Positions 54,056 to 62,251 of a stretch of 64,000 nucleotides of DNA are shown piece after piece. The stretch spans positions 4,836,001 to 4,900,000 of the forward strand of contig OZ001190.1 of NCBI GenBank assembly GCA_963921355.3. Direction: 5' to 3'. This DNA comes from CAWUEZ02 sp963921355 (GTDB lineage: Bacteria > Pseudomonadota > Alphaproteobacteria > Thalassobaculales > Thalassobaculaceae). How positions within the stretch are numbered: position 1 is the stretch's first letter; each line of letters begins with the position of its first letter. The position numbers and the translations under genes are program-made. The notes below the pieces were generated by a model. That model did not search any database. It saw only the letters and a list, made by a program, of their open reading frames with translations, and was not told where the DNA came from.

Positions 54056-55111
54056 TTACTTGTAGCCGATCTGGTCGTACAGCTTCTGGGCTTCCGGCTG
54101 GTTCTCACCCAGTCTGGCCAGGTTGATCGTGTCCTGGCGGAACAATCCGAGACGGGCGACCGACTCGCTCAGCTCGGTGCCCGGCACCGCCGGATACTCG
54201 TCATTGCCGGCCGAGAAGTAGGCTTGGGCCGACTCGCTTGCCAGGTACTCCAGGAATTTGATCGCGTTCTCTTTGTTGGGCGCGTTCGCAACCACGCCCG
54301 CACCGGAGATGTTCACATGGGCGCCGGTCGTGTCCTGGTTCGGAAACACCCAACCGATTCCGGCGACCGCATTCTCGTCCAGGCCTTTGACGTCCTTACG
54401 AATGGCGCGCGCGAAGTAGTAGGTGTTCGAGACGGCCACCGCGCACTGGCCAGAGGCGATGCCGTGCAACTGGTCGGTGTCGCCGCCCTGCGGATCCCGC
54501 GCCCGGTTGGCGTACATGCCTTCAGCCCAATCCTTGGCCGCTTCGGCGCCGAGGTGCTCGATCGTCGCGGCCATCAGCGACAGCATGTAGATGTTCGAAC
54601 TGGAGCGCGTGCAGACCATGCCCTTCAGGGACGGGTCGGCGAGATCGGCATATGTGGTGATCTGGCCAGGCTGAATGCGCTGCTTGTCATAGAAGATGAT
54701 CCGCGCGCGCTGGGAGAAGCCGAACCAGTGGCCGTCCGGATGGCGCAGATAGCTGGGGATCCGGGCATCGAGGAAATCCGACTGGACCGGCTGGAACAGA
54801 GCCTTCTGATCGGCGCGCCACAGCCGACCCGCGTCGACGGTCAGCAGCACATCGGCCGGGCTGTTCTTGCCTTCGCTCGCGATCCGCTCGATCAGGGCGT
54901 CCGCCTTGCCCTCGATCCGGTTGATCTTGATCCCGGTCTGCTCTTCGAACTCGGTGTAGAGCCGTTCATCGGTATCGTAGTGGCGTGACGAATAGAGGTT
55001 GAGCTCGCCCGACGCCTCCGCGACGCCGGCCAGCCCGAGCGTCAGAGCCGCGGTCAGCGCGACCCCTAGTCCGCGGCGCGACAGGCGCGCCGTTCCGATC
55101 CCCTGAACCAT
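54056..55111 (-). CDS. fbpA: Ferric-iron ABC transporter substrate-binding protein
   Basis: 351 residues with an N-terminal export signal that has a twin-arginine-like pair (LSRRGLGVALTAALTLGLAG). The mature protein begins near GELNLYSSRHYDTDERLY, typical of FbpA/FutA proteins, and keeps the adjacent tyrosines of the iron site (VSNTYYFAR). It binds Fe(III) in the periplasm and hands it to the permease. It is convergent with its permease gene, 14 bp apart. A promoter with a Fur-box-like spacer lies 78-106 bp upstream. Confidence 0.95.
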   Translation of the reverse strand: MVQGIGTARLSRRGLGVALTAALTLGLAGVAEASGELNLYSSRHYDTDERLYTEFEEQTGIKINRIEGKADALIERIASEGKNSPADVLLTVDAGRLWRADQKALFQPVQSDFLDARIPSYLRHPDGHWFGFSQRARIIFYDKQRIQPGQITTYADLADPSLKGMVCTRSSSNIYMLSLMAATIEHLGAEAAKDWAEGMYANRARDPQGGDTDQLHGIASGQCAVAVSNTYYFARAIRKDVKGLDENAVAGIGWVFPNQDTTGAHVNISGAGVVANAPNKENAIKFLEYLASESAQAYFSAGNDEYPAVPGTELSESVARLGLFRQDTINLARLGENQPEAQKLYDQIGYK

Positions 55112-55188
55112 CTGTCTCCATCTCTCCTGCAGAAGCTACCCGGGCGGTCCTGACCATCCCATGCCGGCCTCGCCCGTTGACGACGCTG

Positions 55189-55217
55189 TTGTTAATGAGA
55201 ATGACTTGCAGTGTCAA
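55189..55217 (-). promoter_or_regulatory. Candidate iron-regulated promoter of fbpA
   Basis: On the minus strand TTGACA (55217-55212), a 17-bp spacer and TAACAA (55194-55189). The spacer contains GCAAGTCATTCTCATT, which resembles a Fur box (GCAA, CATTCTCATT). Found by eye. Confidence 0.6.
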
Positions 55218-55273
55218 CAGGGGCATCCACCTAGCCGGTTGCCCTTGGGTCTGGGAGCAGCGATAACCCAAGC

Positions 55274-55612
55274 ATGTTGCGCGCCGTGACAACATCCCTG
55301 GCCCTGTACGCCATTGTCGCGAAGCTGGCGATCGTCATGCTGGTGTTCGCCGCACCGACGGGCGCCTTCGGGACAGTGATTTGCGGCCCACAGACCAGCC
55401 ATACCGTTCAGGATGGCGGGCAGATCGCCACCGCCGTCGATCACTGCGCGCTGTGCGTTCTGTCGACGGATGGCGGGCCGCAACAACAGACCCAGCGCGC
55501 CGTCGTCGAACTGCTCCGCGCGTCGCCATCCCTCGAACAGCAGGAAATCCGCCGCGCATCCGGACTTCTCGCCCCCCCGGCCCGCGGCCCTCCGATCCCG
55601 TTCCGGACCTGA
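55274..55612 (+). CDS. Small exported protein, DUF2946-like
   Basis: 112 residues. The N-terminus is a signal or membrane anchor (LALYAIVAKLAIVMLVFAAP). The mature part carries HCALCVL about half-way, a Cys-x2-Cys in the setting seen in DUF2946-like proteins, which are found beside copper genes. A 53-bp gap separates it from the copper chaperone gene, so the two probably form an operon for copper handling. The family assignment is tentative. Confidence 0.6.
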   Translation: MLRAVTTSLALYAIVAKLAIVMLVFAAPTGAFGTVICGPQTSHTVQDGGQIATAVDHCALCVLSTDGGPQQQTQRAVVELLRASPSLEQQEIRRASGLLAPPARGPPIPFRT

Positions 55613-55665
55613 AGACGTTCCGGCAGCGTCCGGAAATCCGAAACGAGATTCGAGAAGGTTCTGCG

Positions 55666-56160
55666 ATGAGAAAGCTCCTGTTCACGGCCCTCGCCCTGCT
55701 GGCGGGCATGGCCCTCGCTCCGGCCCACGCGGCCGATATCATCCTGGAGAAGGCCTGGGCCCGGGCCAGCGTCGGCACGTCCGGGGCCAGCGCGGCCTAT
55801 GTGATGGTTCGCAATCCAGGCGCCTCGCCTGACCGCATCCTGGCGGCGGCGGCGCCGGTCGCCAAACGCGTCGAGCTGCATACCCACATCATGGAAGGTG
55901 GCACCGCGAAGATGCGTCAGGTCGACGGCATCGACGTGCCGGCCGGCGGCATGGCCATGCTCGAGCCCGGTGGGCACCACGTCATGCTGATGGGGCTGAC
56001 CACCGCCTTGATTGAAGGCGAGTCATTCCCGTTGACCCTGACCTTCGAGCGCGCCGGGCCGGTCACCGTTGACGTGCCGATCCAAGCCCCCGGGGCGACC
56101 GGCCACGGTGGCCACAAACATGGCGGCCACAAGCACGGCGGGCAGAAGAAGGGCGGGTAG
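55666..56160 (+). CDS. Periplasmic copper chaperone, PCu(A)C family
   Basis: 164 residues with a signal peptide (MRKLLFTALALLAGMALAPA). The copper site shows the family pattern: HTHIMEGG, then MRQVDGI, and about 20 residues later PGGHHVMLMGL. It delivers Cu(I) to cytochrome oxidase or other cuproproteins in the periplasm. The C-terminus is an added His/Gly/Lys tail (GHGGHKHGGHKHGGQKKGG), which could bind more metal. The ATG at 55666 is chosen over longer open frames because the signal peptide starts there. Confidence 0.93.
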   Translation: MRKLLFTALALLAGMALAPAHAADIILEKAWARASVGTSGASAAYVMVRNPGASPDRILAAAAPVAKRVELHTHIMEGGTAKMRQVDGIDVPAGGMAMLEPGGHHVMLMGLTTALIEGESFPLTLTFERAGPVTVDVPIQAPGATGHGGHKHGGHKHGGQKKGG

Positions 56161-56177
56161 TTTGGATCAGGCCGCGG

Positions 56178-56354
56178 TCACGTGAGACCGATCGCGGCGC
56201 AGAGCGTGATCCACAGACTGGACAGGCGGTGGGTGTCGGCGACCAGCGGCAGAATGGCCGCACCCGCCGCCAGCATCACGGCAAAGGTCAGGTACAGAAC
56301 GACGTCCAACCGGCCACCCTGGTCGTCTCCATCGCTGTCGGATCGCTGTTCCAT
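56178..56354 (-). CDS. Small two-helix membrane protein
   Basis: 58 residues: a charged start (MEQRSDSDGDDQGGR) and two hydrophobic segments (VVLYLTFAVMLAAGAAILPL and LSSLWITLCAAIGLT). A strong AGGAGG site precedes the ATG at good spacing, which supports it as a real gene. The function is unknown. It ends 18 bp from the convergent copper chaperone gene; a GST gene lies upstream on the same strand. Confidence 0.6.
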   Translation of the reverse strand: MEQRSDSDGDDQGGRLDVVLYLTFAVMLAAGAAILPLVADTHRLSSLWITLCAAIGLT

Positions 56355-56404
56355 GAAAGCCCTCCTGGCAGAGGATATGGGGTCCCCAACCAGCGGCGCA
56401 AACG

Positions 56405-57067
56405 TCAACTCGGCCAGCGGGGCGCCACGGTCTGCGGTGGCGGTGCCGGACGGCCGGGCGGATTGCGGGGTTCCGACATCACCATGCTGTCGCGCGCGGA
56501 GAAGGTCGCAAACCAGTCGGCGAGAGCCGGGCAATGAGCCCGCCACGGCAGGTCGTCGTATCGGAACGCGATGTAACCGACCGCGCCCGCCGCGGCGATC
56601 TGGTCATGCAGCACGAAATCGGATCGAAGCCAGTTCTCAGCCAGCGCGTCCAGCGCCAGCAGGCAGTGCTTGATGGCGAGGTCCTGGCGGGCCAGGAAAT
56701 CGTCAGAGATCAGACTGGAGGGGGCCCGCATCGCCTCGTTGCGGCGCAGATTGGCCGCGTCGGCCAGGCCGTCGGCCAGCGCTTCAGCGCGCAACACCTG
56801 CCACCGCGCCTGCCCGTCTTCCGGGATCCGGCGGTAGGCGCCGTGGCAGCTGTCCAGATAGGCGCAGATCACCCGCGAGTCGTACAACACCTCCCCGTCG
56901 CCGACCTCCAGGGCGGGAATCTTCCCGATCGGGTTGAGCGGACGCAGAACCCGCTCGTCGGAGGGGTTGGTATAGGTCTCGGTAACCGCATCCATCAGCC
57001 CGGTTTCCCGCAGGAACACCTTCACCTTGCGAACGTAGGGCGATGTGTAGGACGAGTGCAGGCGCAT
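56405..57067 (-). CDS. Glutathione S-transferase
   Basis: 220 residues. The N-terminal domain reads MRLHSSYTSPYVRKVKVFL, with the active-site Ser-Pro-Tyr, then NPIGKIPALEVGDG and the glutathione-binding LYDSRVICAYLD. The C-terminal helical domain is typical (LRAEALADGLADAAN, GAVGYIAFRY). It conjugates or reduces substrates with glutathione in the cytoplasm. The C-terminus has a Pro-rich tail (PPGRPAPPPQ). It borders the remnant MFS sequence. Confidence 0.9.
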   Translation of the reverse strand: MRLHSSYTSPYVRKVKVFLRETGLMDAVTETYTNPSDERVLRPLNPIGKIPALEVGDGEVLYDSRVICAYLDSCHGAYRRIPEDGQARWQVLRAEALADGLADAANLRRNEAMRAPSSLISDDFLARQDLAIKHCLLALDALAENWLRSDFVLHDQIAAAGAVGYIAFRYDDLPWRAHCPALADWFATFSARDSMVMSEPRNPPGRPAPPPQTVAPRWPS

Positions 57068-57141
57068 GGAACGGACCGACCCGAGGGCGCTGAGACCGAG
57101 GCATCGTGGTCTGATCGGCCCCCAGGATCAATCCAGGGGGA

Positions 57142-57276
57142 TTAATCCGGGGGATCAATCCGTGCCGGCCGCGATGTCGCCCCGAGCATGCCCGCACAGA
57201 CCAGTGCCACCCCGGCCCCGAGCGCCAAAGTCGAGAACGCCACGCCCCAGCCGCGCGCACCAGGCACAGCCAACCA
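57142..57276 (-). pseudogene. 3' remnant of an MFS transporter gene
   Basis: Read on the minus strand, this ends in about 40 residues nearly identical to the end of the MFS protein encoded at 59765-61009 (VPGARGWGVAFSTLALGAG, then LGATSRPARIDPPD and stop). Upstream of that point the similarity stops abruptly and no start exists. It is a gene fragment. It explains the 335-bp gap between the GST gene and the next gene; the rest of the gap holds the promoter region of the cassette, with tandem CCCAGATAT/CCCAGATAG at 57331-57348. Confidence 0.85.
57168..57267. repeat. Direct repeat of MFS 3' end, left copy
   Basis: 100 bp matching 59791-59890 at 94 positions counted by eye, same orientation. It brackets the two-gene membrane cassette on its left side. 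Confidence 0.9.
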
Positions 57277-57402
57277 GAGGAACGGCGTGACCATGATGAT
57301 GGCGAGAATGCCATCCACCGGCTCTCTGTTCCCAGATATCCCAGATAGGAACGGATTTCGGTGCCCGCCGGATAGTGATAAGATTGTGAGGTCGGGGGAG
57401 AA

Positions 57403-58323
57403 ATGCAGTTTCTCGGGGTTATTCCTGGATTGGGCACCGGCGTAGCGGCCGGGCTCCTTCTCATCAACATCCTGGGGCTCGCCGTCGGGCTGCCAGTGAC
57501 CGTCCCGGTCGGATTGTTCTCATTCAATCTCCAGATCGCGACGGCGTTGAGCGGCCTTGGCGTCGGTGGCTTTGGGCTCATCCTGCTCTGGATGATCCTG
57601 ATGGTCCTGGTCACGCTCGTCTTCTACGCGATCTCGTCGGCTGCCGTGCGCCCTCTTCCACCGCTTGCCGGCGCGACGTTTGTGCCGTTCACCCCTGGCG
57701 AGCGGTTCGGGTTCGGCGCGATGATCGGGATCTGTGTTGGAACAAATGTCGTGTTCTGGCTTTCGGCGGGTCTGCCGGGCGCCGTGATCGCGGCCGTGCT
57801 GGGCCTGGTCGGTTTGCTCGCCCTGATCCCGGCGGTCAGCATGTGGGCGCCCTATCATGTCTTCCTGGGTTGGATATCCTGGCTGATGCCACTGTCCTGG
57901 CCAGCCACCGCGATCGGAGCCGTGGCGGCGGTCATTCTCGGCGTAATCGCCGTGATCCAGGTCGCGCTGGGTACCCTGGTCGGCATTCCGTTCCGGTTCG
58001 ATTTCACCACGGGTTCGCTCGAGGTCACATTCCGCGCGCCGATCGGAAGCAGTGCCGGCTTCTCGCTCGGGCATTTCAACTTCCTCGTCATCGGTGGGAC
58101 CACCACTCTGGCGGCAGAGCAACTGCCCTTCAACGTCCCGGGGATCCCGTCGCACGAGGCGGGACACACGCTGAATACCGCCGCGTTCGGTTCAGCCTTC
58201 CTGGCCTTGAACGGCATCGAACAGAACATCGTCCCGAACAACGGCTCCGCCGCCTATGGCGAACTCTGCGCCGAAAGCAACGCACGGGAGCCCGGATTCT
58301 GGTTCATCGATCTCTGGTCCTAG
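57403..58323 (+). CDS. Membrane protein with HEAGH zinc-protease-like motif, unrecognised
   Basis: 306 residues. Five or more hydrophobic helices fill residues 1 to about 195 (LLLINILGLAVGLPVTVPVG, LILLWMILMVLVTLVFYAIS, GLVGLLALIPAV and others). The last 110 residues contain the HExxH motif H251-E-A-G-H255, followed by possible third ligands E287 or E291 in YGELCAESN. This suggests a membrane-bound metalloprotease, though I do not recognise the family and the topology of the motif is unsure. A GGGGGAG site precedes the ATG. It pairs with the next gene, 36 bp on. Both lie between direct repeats of MFS sequence. Confidence 0.72.
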   Translation: MQFLGVIPGLGTGVAAGLLLINILGLAVGLPVTVPVGLFSFNLQIATALSGLGVGGFGLILLWMILMVLVTLVFYAISSAAVRPLPPLAGATFVPFTPGERFGFGAMIGICVGTNVVFWLSAGLPGAVIAAVLGLVGLLALIPAVSMWAPYHVFLGWISWLMPLSWPATAIGAVAAVILGVIAVIQVALGTLVGIPFRFDFTTGSLEVTFRAPIGSSAGFSLGHFNFLVIGGTTTLAAEQLPFNVPGIPSHEAGHTLNTAAFGSAFLALNGIEQNIVPNNGSAAYGELCAESNAREPGFWFIDLWS

Positions 58324-58359
58324 CCCGGTCCGGAGAAACCACCGATTGGAGGTGGCGCA

Positions 58360-59745
58360 ATGACCTGCGAAATCACCGATGTCGAACTCCGGGGTCTCGA
58401 CCTCGACGGCTCCGGGCTGCCGACGCGCTACGCGGTCGTCTTCCGGATCAAGGATTGCAAGACCGTGCGGGTCACGGTCTCCACCCAGACCGGCTCGTTG
58501 GTCTGGGAGGATCTCAGCGTCGACGCCACCCAGGGCACGATCATCGGCGACAAGGTGGAGATCGAGGTTCCCTTCGCGATCGGCGAACAGTTCGCCTGTG
58601 GCACGGAGTTGACCGTCTCCATCCGTTGCAACGAGGATCCGCAGTGCCGGTTCGACGATACCTTGACGATCGAGTGCGAGGAGTGCCCCGATGTCATCGA
58701 GATCGTGGTGGAGGGTCCAAGCGGCCGGGTGAACCAAGCCGACCCCTGCATCCCGCCGGGTGACTACACTGTAACGGTGACCACGCCAGTCGGGCCCACG
58801 GTCATCTATTCATGGACCCTCAATCCCCCGGGAAGCGCGCCGAACCCGATCACCGGCCCCGCCAACTCGATCACGGTGACCATCCCCCCCGGAGCGCCGG
58901 CCTTCTCGCATTCCGTCTTCGTCACGGCCACCCAGGGCGCGTGCGCCCCGCTCAGCACGGGTTTCTTGTTTCTGGAGACGAATGCGGAAGACTGTCCCGA
59001 GACAATCACCACCGCCGTCATGCAGGGAGGCGCGACCCTCACACCCACCAGCGCCATACCACACCAGACCCACGCCGATCTGTCGGCCGGAACCTATCTG
59101 GTTCGCGTGACCGATCCGACCGGAGCGGCTGGCTACGACTTCACGGTGGGGTCCGGGGCGCCCACGCAGTCCGGAACGTCCAACGAGTTCCAGGTCACCC
59201 TCGCGGAGGGGGACACCGTCACGATCACGATCTCGATGGATGCCGGTCCGTGTTGCGGGCGCCTGTTCGACACCGTCACCCTGACCGTGCCCTTGCCCGA
59301 CAATGATGACGACGATGACGATCAGGACGATGACGATAATGACGATGAGGATGATGACGACGATGACGGCAACGAGACCAGCTTCAGCCTTTGTGGCGCG
59401 CTGGCCGTGGTCGCGATCGTCGCTCTCCTCGCCGCCCTCATCATGGGATCGCTGATCGCCTGCGGGGTTCCCATCCCGCCGGTGGCGATCGCCGTCGCGG
59501 TCGCTGTCTCGGCCGCCGCCTTGCTGCTCCTGGCTTTGATCTGCCGCTGGAACTTCTGCCGGATTTTCGGTGCGATTGCCTGGACGTTCATGTGGGGTGC
59601 GCTTATTGGCGCGGTGATCGCGATCTTCTGCCTGTCGTTGATCGTCGCGTTCGTGGCCGTTGCCTACGCGATCATCGCCGGCTTGTTAGTGGTTTGGCTG
59701 GGCCGACGGAACTGCCCGATCCCGCAACCTTTCGCCTGGCCGTGA
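58360..59745 (+). CDS. Cys-containing beta-rich protein with Asp tract and four membrane helices
   Basis: 461 residues, unrecognised. Residues 1 to about 310 look like three beta-sandwich-type domains with paired cysteines (CEITDVEL, CRFDDTLTIECEECP, PCCGRLFDTVTLTV). There is no N-terminal signal peptide. Residues about 314-339 are almost all Asp (with a few Asn, Gln, Glu). Four hydrophobic helices follow (LAVVAIVALLAALIMG, AIAVAVAVSAAALLLLALIC, and two after CRWNFCRIF). The acidic tract may bind calcium or act as a spacer. GGAGG precedes the ATG. It is probably co-expressed with the HEAGH membrane protein. Confidence 0.72.
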   Translation: MTCEITDVELRGLDLDGSGLPTRYAVVFRIKDCKTVRVTVSTQTGSLVWEDLSVDATQGTIIGDKVEIEVPFAIGEQFACGTELTVSIRCNEDPQCRFDDTLTIECEECPDVIEIVVEGPSGRVNQADPCIPPGDYTVTVTTPVGPTVIYSWTLNPPGSAPNPITGPANSITVTIPPGAPAFSHSVFVTATQGACAPLSTGFLFLETNAEDCPETITTAVMQGGATLTPTSAIPHQTHADLSAGTYLVRVTDPTGAAGYDFTVGSGAPTQSGTSNEFQVTLAEGDTVTITISMDAGPCCGRLFDTVTLTVPLPDNDDDDDDQDDDDNDDEDDDDDDGNETSFSLCGALAVVAIVALLAALIMGSLIACGVPIPPVAIAVAVAVSAAALLLLALICRWNFCRIFGAIAWTFMWGALIGAVIAIFCLSLIVAFVAVAYAIIAGLLVVWLGRRNCPIPQPFAWP

Positions 59746-59764
59746 TCGGCGGAGACCGCGTCCA

Positions 59765-61009
59765 TCAGTCCGGGTGATCCATCCGGGCGGGCCGCGATGT
59801 CGCCCCGAGCATGATCGCACACACCAGCGCCACGCCGGCCCCGAGCGCCAAAGTCGAGAACGCCACGCCCCAGCCGCGCGCACCGGGCACCACGTCCAGG
59901 GCAAGCCCGAAGATCACCGGCGATGTTGCCCCGGCGCCGACCCCGAGCACCGATCGCAACCCGAGCGCCCGGCCCAGGCGGTGCGCCGGAACCGCTTTGG
60001 TCATGGCCGCCGACAGCACCGAGGAATCCCCGATCGTGGCGAAGCCATAAACCGCTGCGAGGGCCAGAACGACGAGTGCGCCACCATCGGCCAACCAGCC
60101 GATTGAGATCGAGCATGCCGCCCCGAGCGCCGCGAATGCGATCAGCACGGCCCGGTCACCGAACCGGTCGGCGGCATAGCCCGACAGGAACGAGGCGAAG
60201 AAACCCGAAAGATGCAGGGCGAGTGCCGTCCAGACACCGAGCTCGACCGCCGACATCCGACCGTCCACCAGAATCGCTGCAGCCAGAAATGCCGGAATCC
60301 AGGCCCAGGCGCCAAACAGCTCCCAGCAGTGCCCGATATAGCCGAGGGTGAGCAGCCGGGCATCGCGCCGGCTGGCCCGGGGCGACGACGGCGCCTCGGA
60401 CTCCGCATCCGCCGACGGGTCCCGGGCGTGACGGACGGCGTGATGACCAAAGGCGCCGCCGAGCACAGTTACCGCCGCCGTCGCGGCGAAGGCCGTGCGA
60501 TAGTCAAACGTGGCCGTCATCGCGGACGACAAGAAGATGGAGAGGACATAGCCCCCGGACATGCCCGCCAGCACCCAGCCCACCGCAGAGGCCCGCCTGT
60601 TCTCCGGGGTGTTTGTCGACACGAGCATGATCGCCGGCGTGTAGGTTCCGGCCTGGGTCAGACCGAGCAGAACCATCAGGAATAGCGCTGACCCGTACGA
60701 CCGCGCGAAGCCCGCGAAGAGCAGGGCGGCCACCGCCGACAGAACGGTCGACACCAGAAACACCCGCCGCGCGCCCCAACGGTCGCAGAGGTAGGACGAC
60801 AGCAGCAGCGACACCGCAAAGGCGGCGGTGAAGGCGCCCTGAACCGCTCCCGCTTCGGTCGCGCTCATCTGCCAGGCCCCGAGCAGCAGGCTCAAGGTGG
60901 CCGGATAGGTCATGAACACGGCGGTCGTACAGAAACGCGCCAGGACCAGGCTCGGCAGATTCACCCTGGGATCACTGTTGGGTTCGCTGGGCGGACTTGC
61001 GATCGACAT
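59765..61009 (-). CDS. MFS transporter
   Basis: 414 residues with about twelve membrane helices. The loop 2-3 motif is YLCDRWGARRVFLVSTVLSA, and GLTQAGTYTPAIMLVSTNTP and GYAADRFGDRAVLIAF mark the two halves. It is an inner-membrane secondary carrier of unknown substrate. Its last 35 or so codons are the source of the direct repeat found at 57168-57267. It is divergent from a second MFS gene, with about 100 bp between. Confidence 0.9.
   Translation of the reverse strand: MSIASPPSEPNSDPRVNLPSLVLARFCTTAVFMTYPATLSLLLGAWQMSATEAGAVQGAFTAAFAVSLLLSSYLCDRWGARRVFLVSTVLSAVAALLFAGFARSYGSALFLMVLLGLTQAGTYTPAIMLVSTNTPENRRASAVGWVLAGMSGGYVLSIFLSSAMTATFDYRTAFAATAAVTVLGGAFGHHAVRHARDPSADAESEAPSSPRASRRDARLLTLGYIGHCWELFGAWAWIPAFLAAAILVDGRMSAVELGVWTALALHLSGFFASFLSGYAADRFGDRAVLIAFAALGAACSISIGWLADGGALVVLALAAVYGFATIGDSSVLSAAMTKAVPAHRLGRALGLRSVLGVGAGATSPVIFGLALDVVPGARGWGVAFSTLALGAGVALVCAIMLGATSRPARMDHPD
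59791..59890. repeat. Direct repeat of MFS 3' end, right copy
   Basis: The intact copy, inside the coding end of the MFS gene. It matches 57168-57267 in the same orientation, 2,623 bp apart. Confidence 0.9.
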
Positions 61010-61111
61010 CGATCCCCTGACGTCTTGGTGCTACATCGGATCATAGAGTTAGAGCAGATTAGCCGGCCAATTGGATCGCCGGTCCGCCCATGGCATCCCC
61101 TCGACCCGACA

Positions 61112-62251
61112 ATGATGCGGTTTGATCAGACAGCCGTCCGTCTCGGTTTCTTCTACGCGGCGTACTTCGCCGTCATCGGCATTATGCTGCCGTACTGGCC
61201 GGTTTGGCTGGACAGCCGAGGCCTATCGCCGGTTGCGATCGGCGGGATCTTGGCGGTCACGTTCTGGGTCAAGATCGTCGCCCACCCGATGATGGCGAGC
61301 GTCGCCGACGCCACTGGGGCGCTCCGGCTGATGACGGTGCTGCTCTCGGCCTGCGCCGTCGCCGTGTTCGTCGCCCACGGTTGGGCGGAACCGCTCTGGT
61401 CGTATGTCATTCTGGCGGTGCTTCTGGGCTTCACGTTCCAGACCATCCTGCCGTTGGCCGAAGCGCTCGCACTCAGCGAAACCAAGACCCGGAAGCTCGA
61501 CTACGGGCGGATTCGCATCTGGGGATCGATCGCCTTCATCGCGGCCACCTTCCTGGCCGGCGCCGTCATCGAGTCCGTCGGCGGCAGCAGCGTCCTGGTG
61601 ATGGTGGCGGGCATGACGGCCCTGCTGATGTTGGCATGCGTCGCCTTGCCAGCCGCCACCACGACGACGCGCAAGCCCTGGTCCTGGCGATCGGCGCGCG
61701 ACCTGATCGCCGATCGCCGCTTCCTGCTGTTCGTCGCGATTGCCGGCGCGATCCAGGCCAGCCACGGGGTCTACTACGCCTTCGGCACCATCGCCTGGCG
61801 AAACCTCGGGATCGGTGAAACCGAGATCGGTTTCCTGTGGGCGATCGGTGTGGTGGCGGAGATCGTCCTGTTCTGGATCGCCGGGCGGCTCGGCCGGTTC
61901 TCAAGCGCGCCCGTCCTGCTGGCGGCAGCGGCGTTCGGAGCAATGCTGCGCTGGCCCCTGACCGCGGTGGTCGATGATGTCGCCCTCATCGCCCCCCTCC
62001 AGATACTGCACGGTCTGACCTTCGGCGCCGCCCATCTCGGAGCGATGCGCTACCTTCAGGACACCGCCCCCCCCGGTCTCGAGGCGACCGCCCAGGCGTT
62101 CTACTACGCCCTGGTCTCCGGTGTGATCATGGGGCTCGCCATGCCCGCTGCCGGCTGGCTCTATGACGGGTTTGAGCGCGGAGCCTATGTCGCGATGGGC
62201 GGTCTCGGGTTTGCCGCCCTGGTCGGTCTGATTGCTCTCAGGCGGAGCTAG
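61112..62251 (+). CDS. MFS_1-like transporter (nucleoside/HcaT type)
   Basis: 379 residues with about twelve helices. The start (RLGFFYAAYFAVIGIMLPYWPVWL) and RIWGSIAFIAATFLAG are typical of the LacY/HcaT-like MFS_1 group; AAHLGAMRYLQDTAP follows in the second half. It is an inner-membrane carrier; the substrate is unknown. Two adjacent ATG codons (61112 and 61115) can serve as start. Its stop codon overlaps the end of the convergent yciB gene by 4 bp. Confidence 0.88.
   Translation: MMRFDQTAVRLGFFYAAYFAVIGIMLPYWPVWLDSRGLSPVAIGGILAVTFWVKIVAHPMMASVADATGALRLMTVLLSACAVAVFVAHGWAEPLWSYVILAVLLGFTFQTILPLAEALALSETKTRKLDYGRIRIWGSIAFIAATFLAGAVIESVGGSSVLVMVAGMTALLMLACVALPAATTTTRKPWSWRSARDLIADRRFLLFVAIAGAIQASHGVYYAFGTIAWRNLGIGETEIGFLWAIGVVAEIVLFWIAGRLGRFSSAPVLLAAAAFGAMLRWPLTAVVDDVALIAPLQILHGLTFGAAHLGAMRYLQDTAPPGLEATAQAFYYALVSGVIMGLAMPAAGWLYDGFERGAYVAMGGLGFAALVGLIALRRS

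Noticed and set aside
57142..57330. MFS fragment as a functional small gene
   Set aside because: It has no start codon with a ribosome site and encodes only about the last helix of an MFS carrier.
57142..59890. A classical integrative element or transposon around the membrane cassette
   Set aside because: No recombinase gene, terminal inverted repeats or short target duplication could be found; only the MFS-end direct repeats are present.
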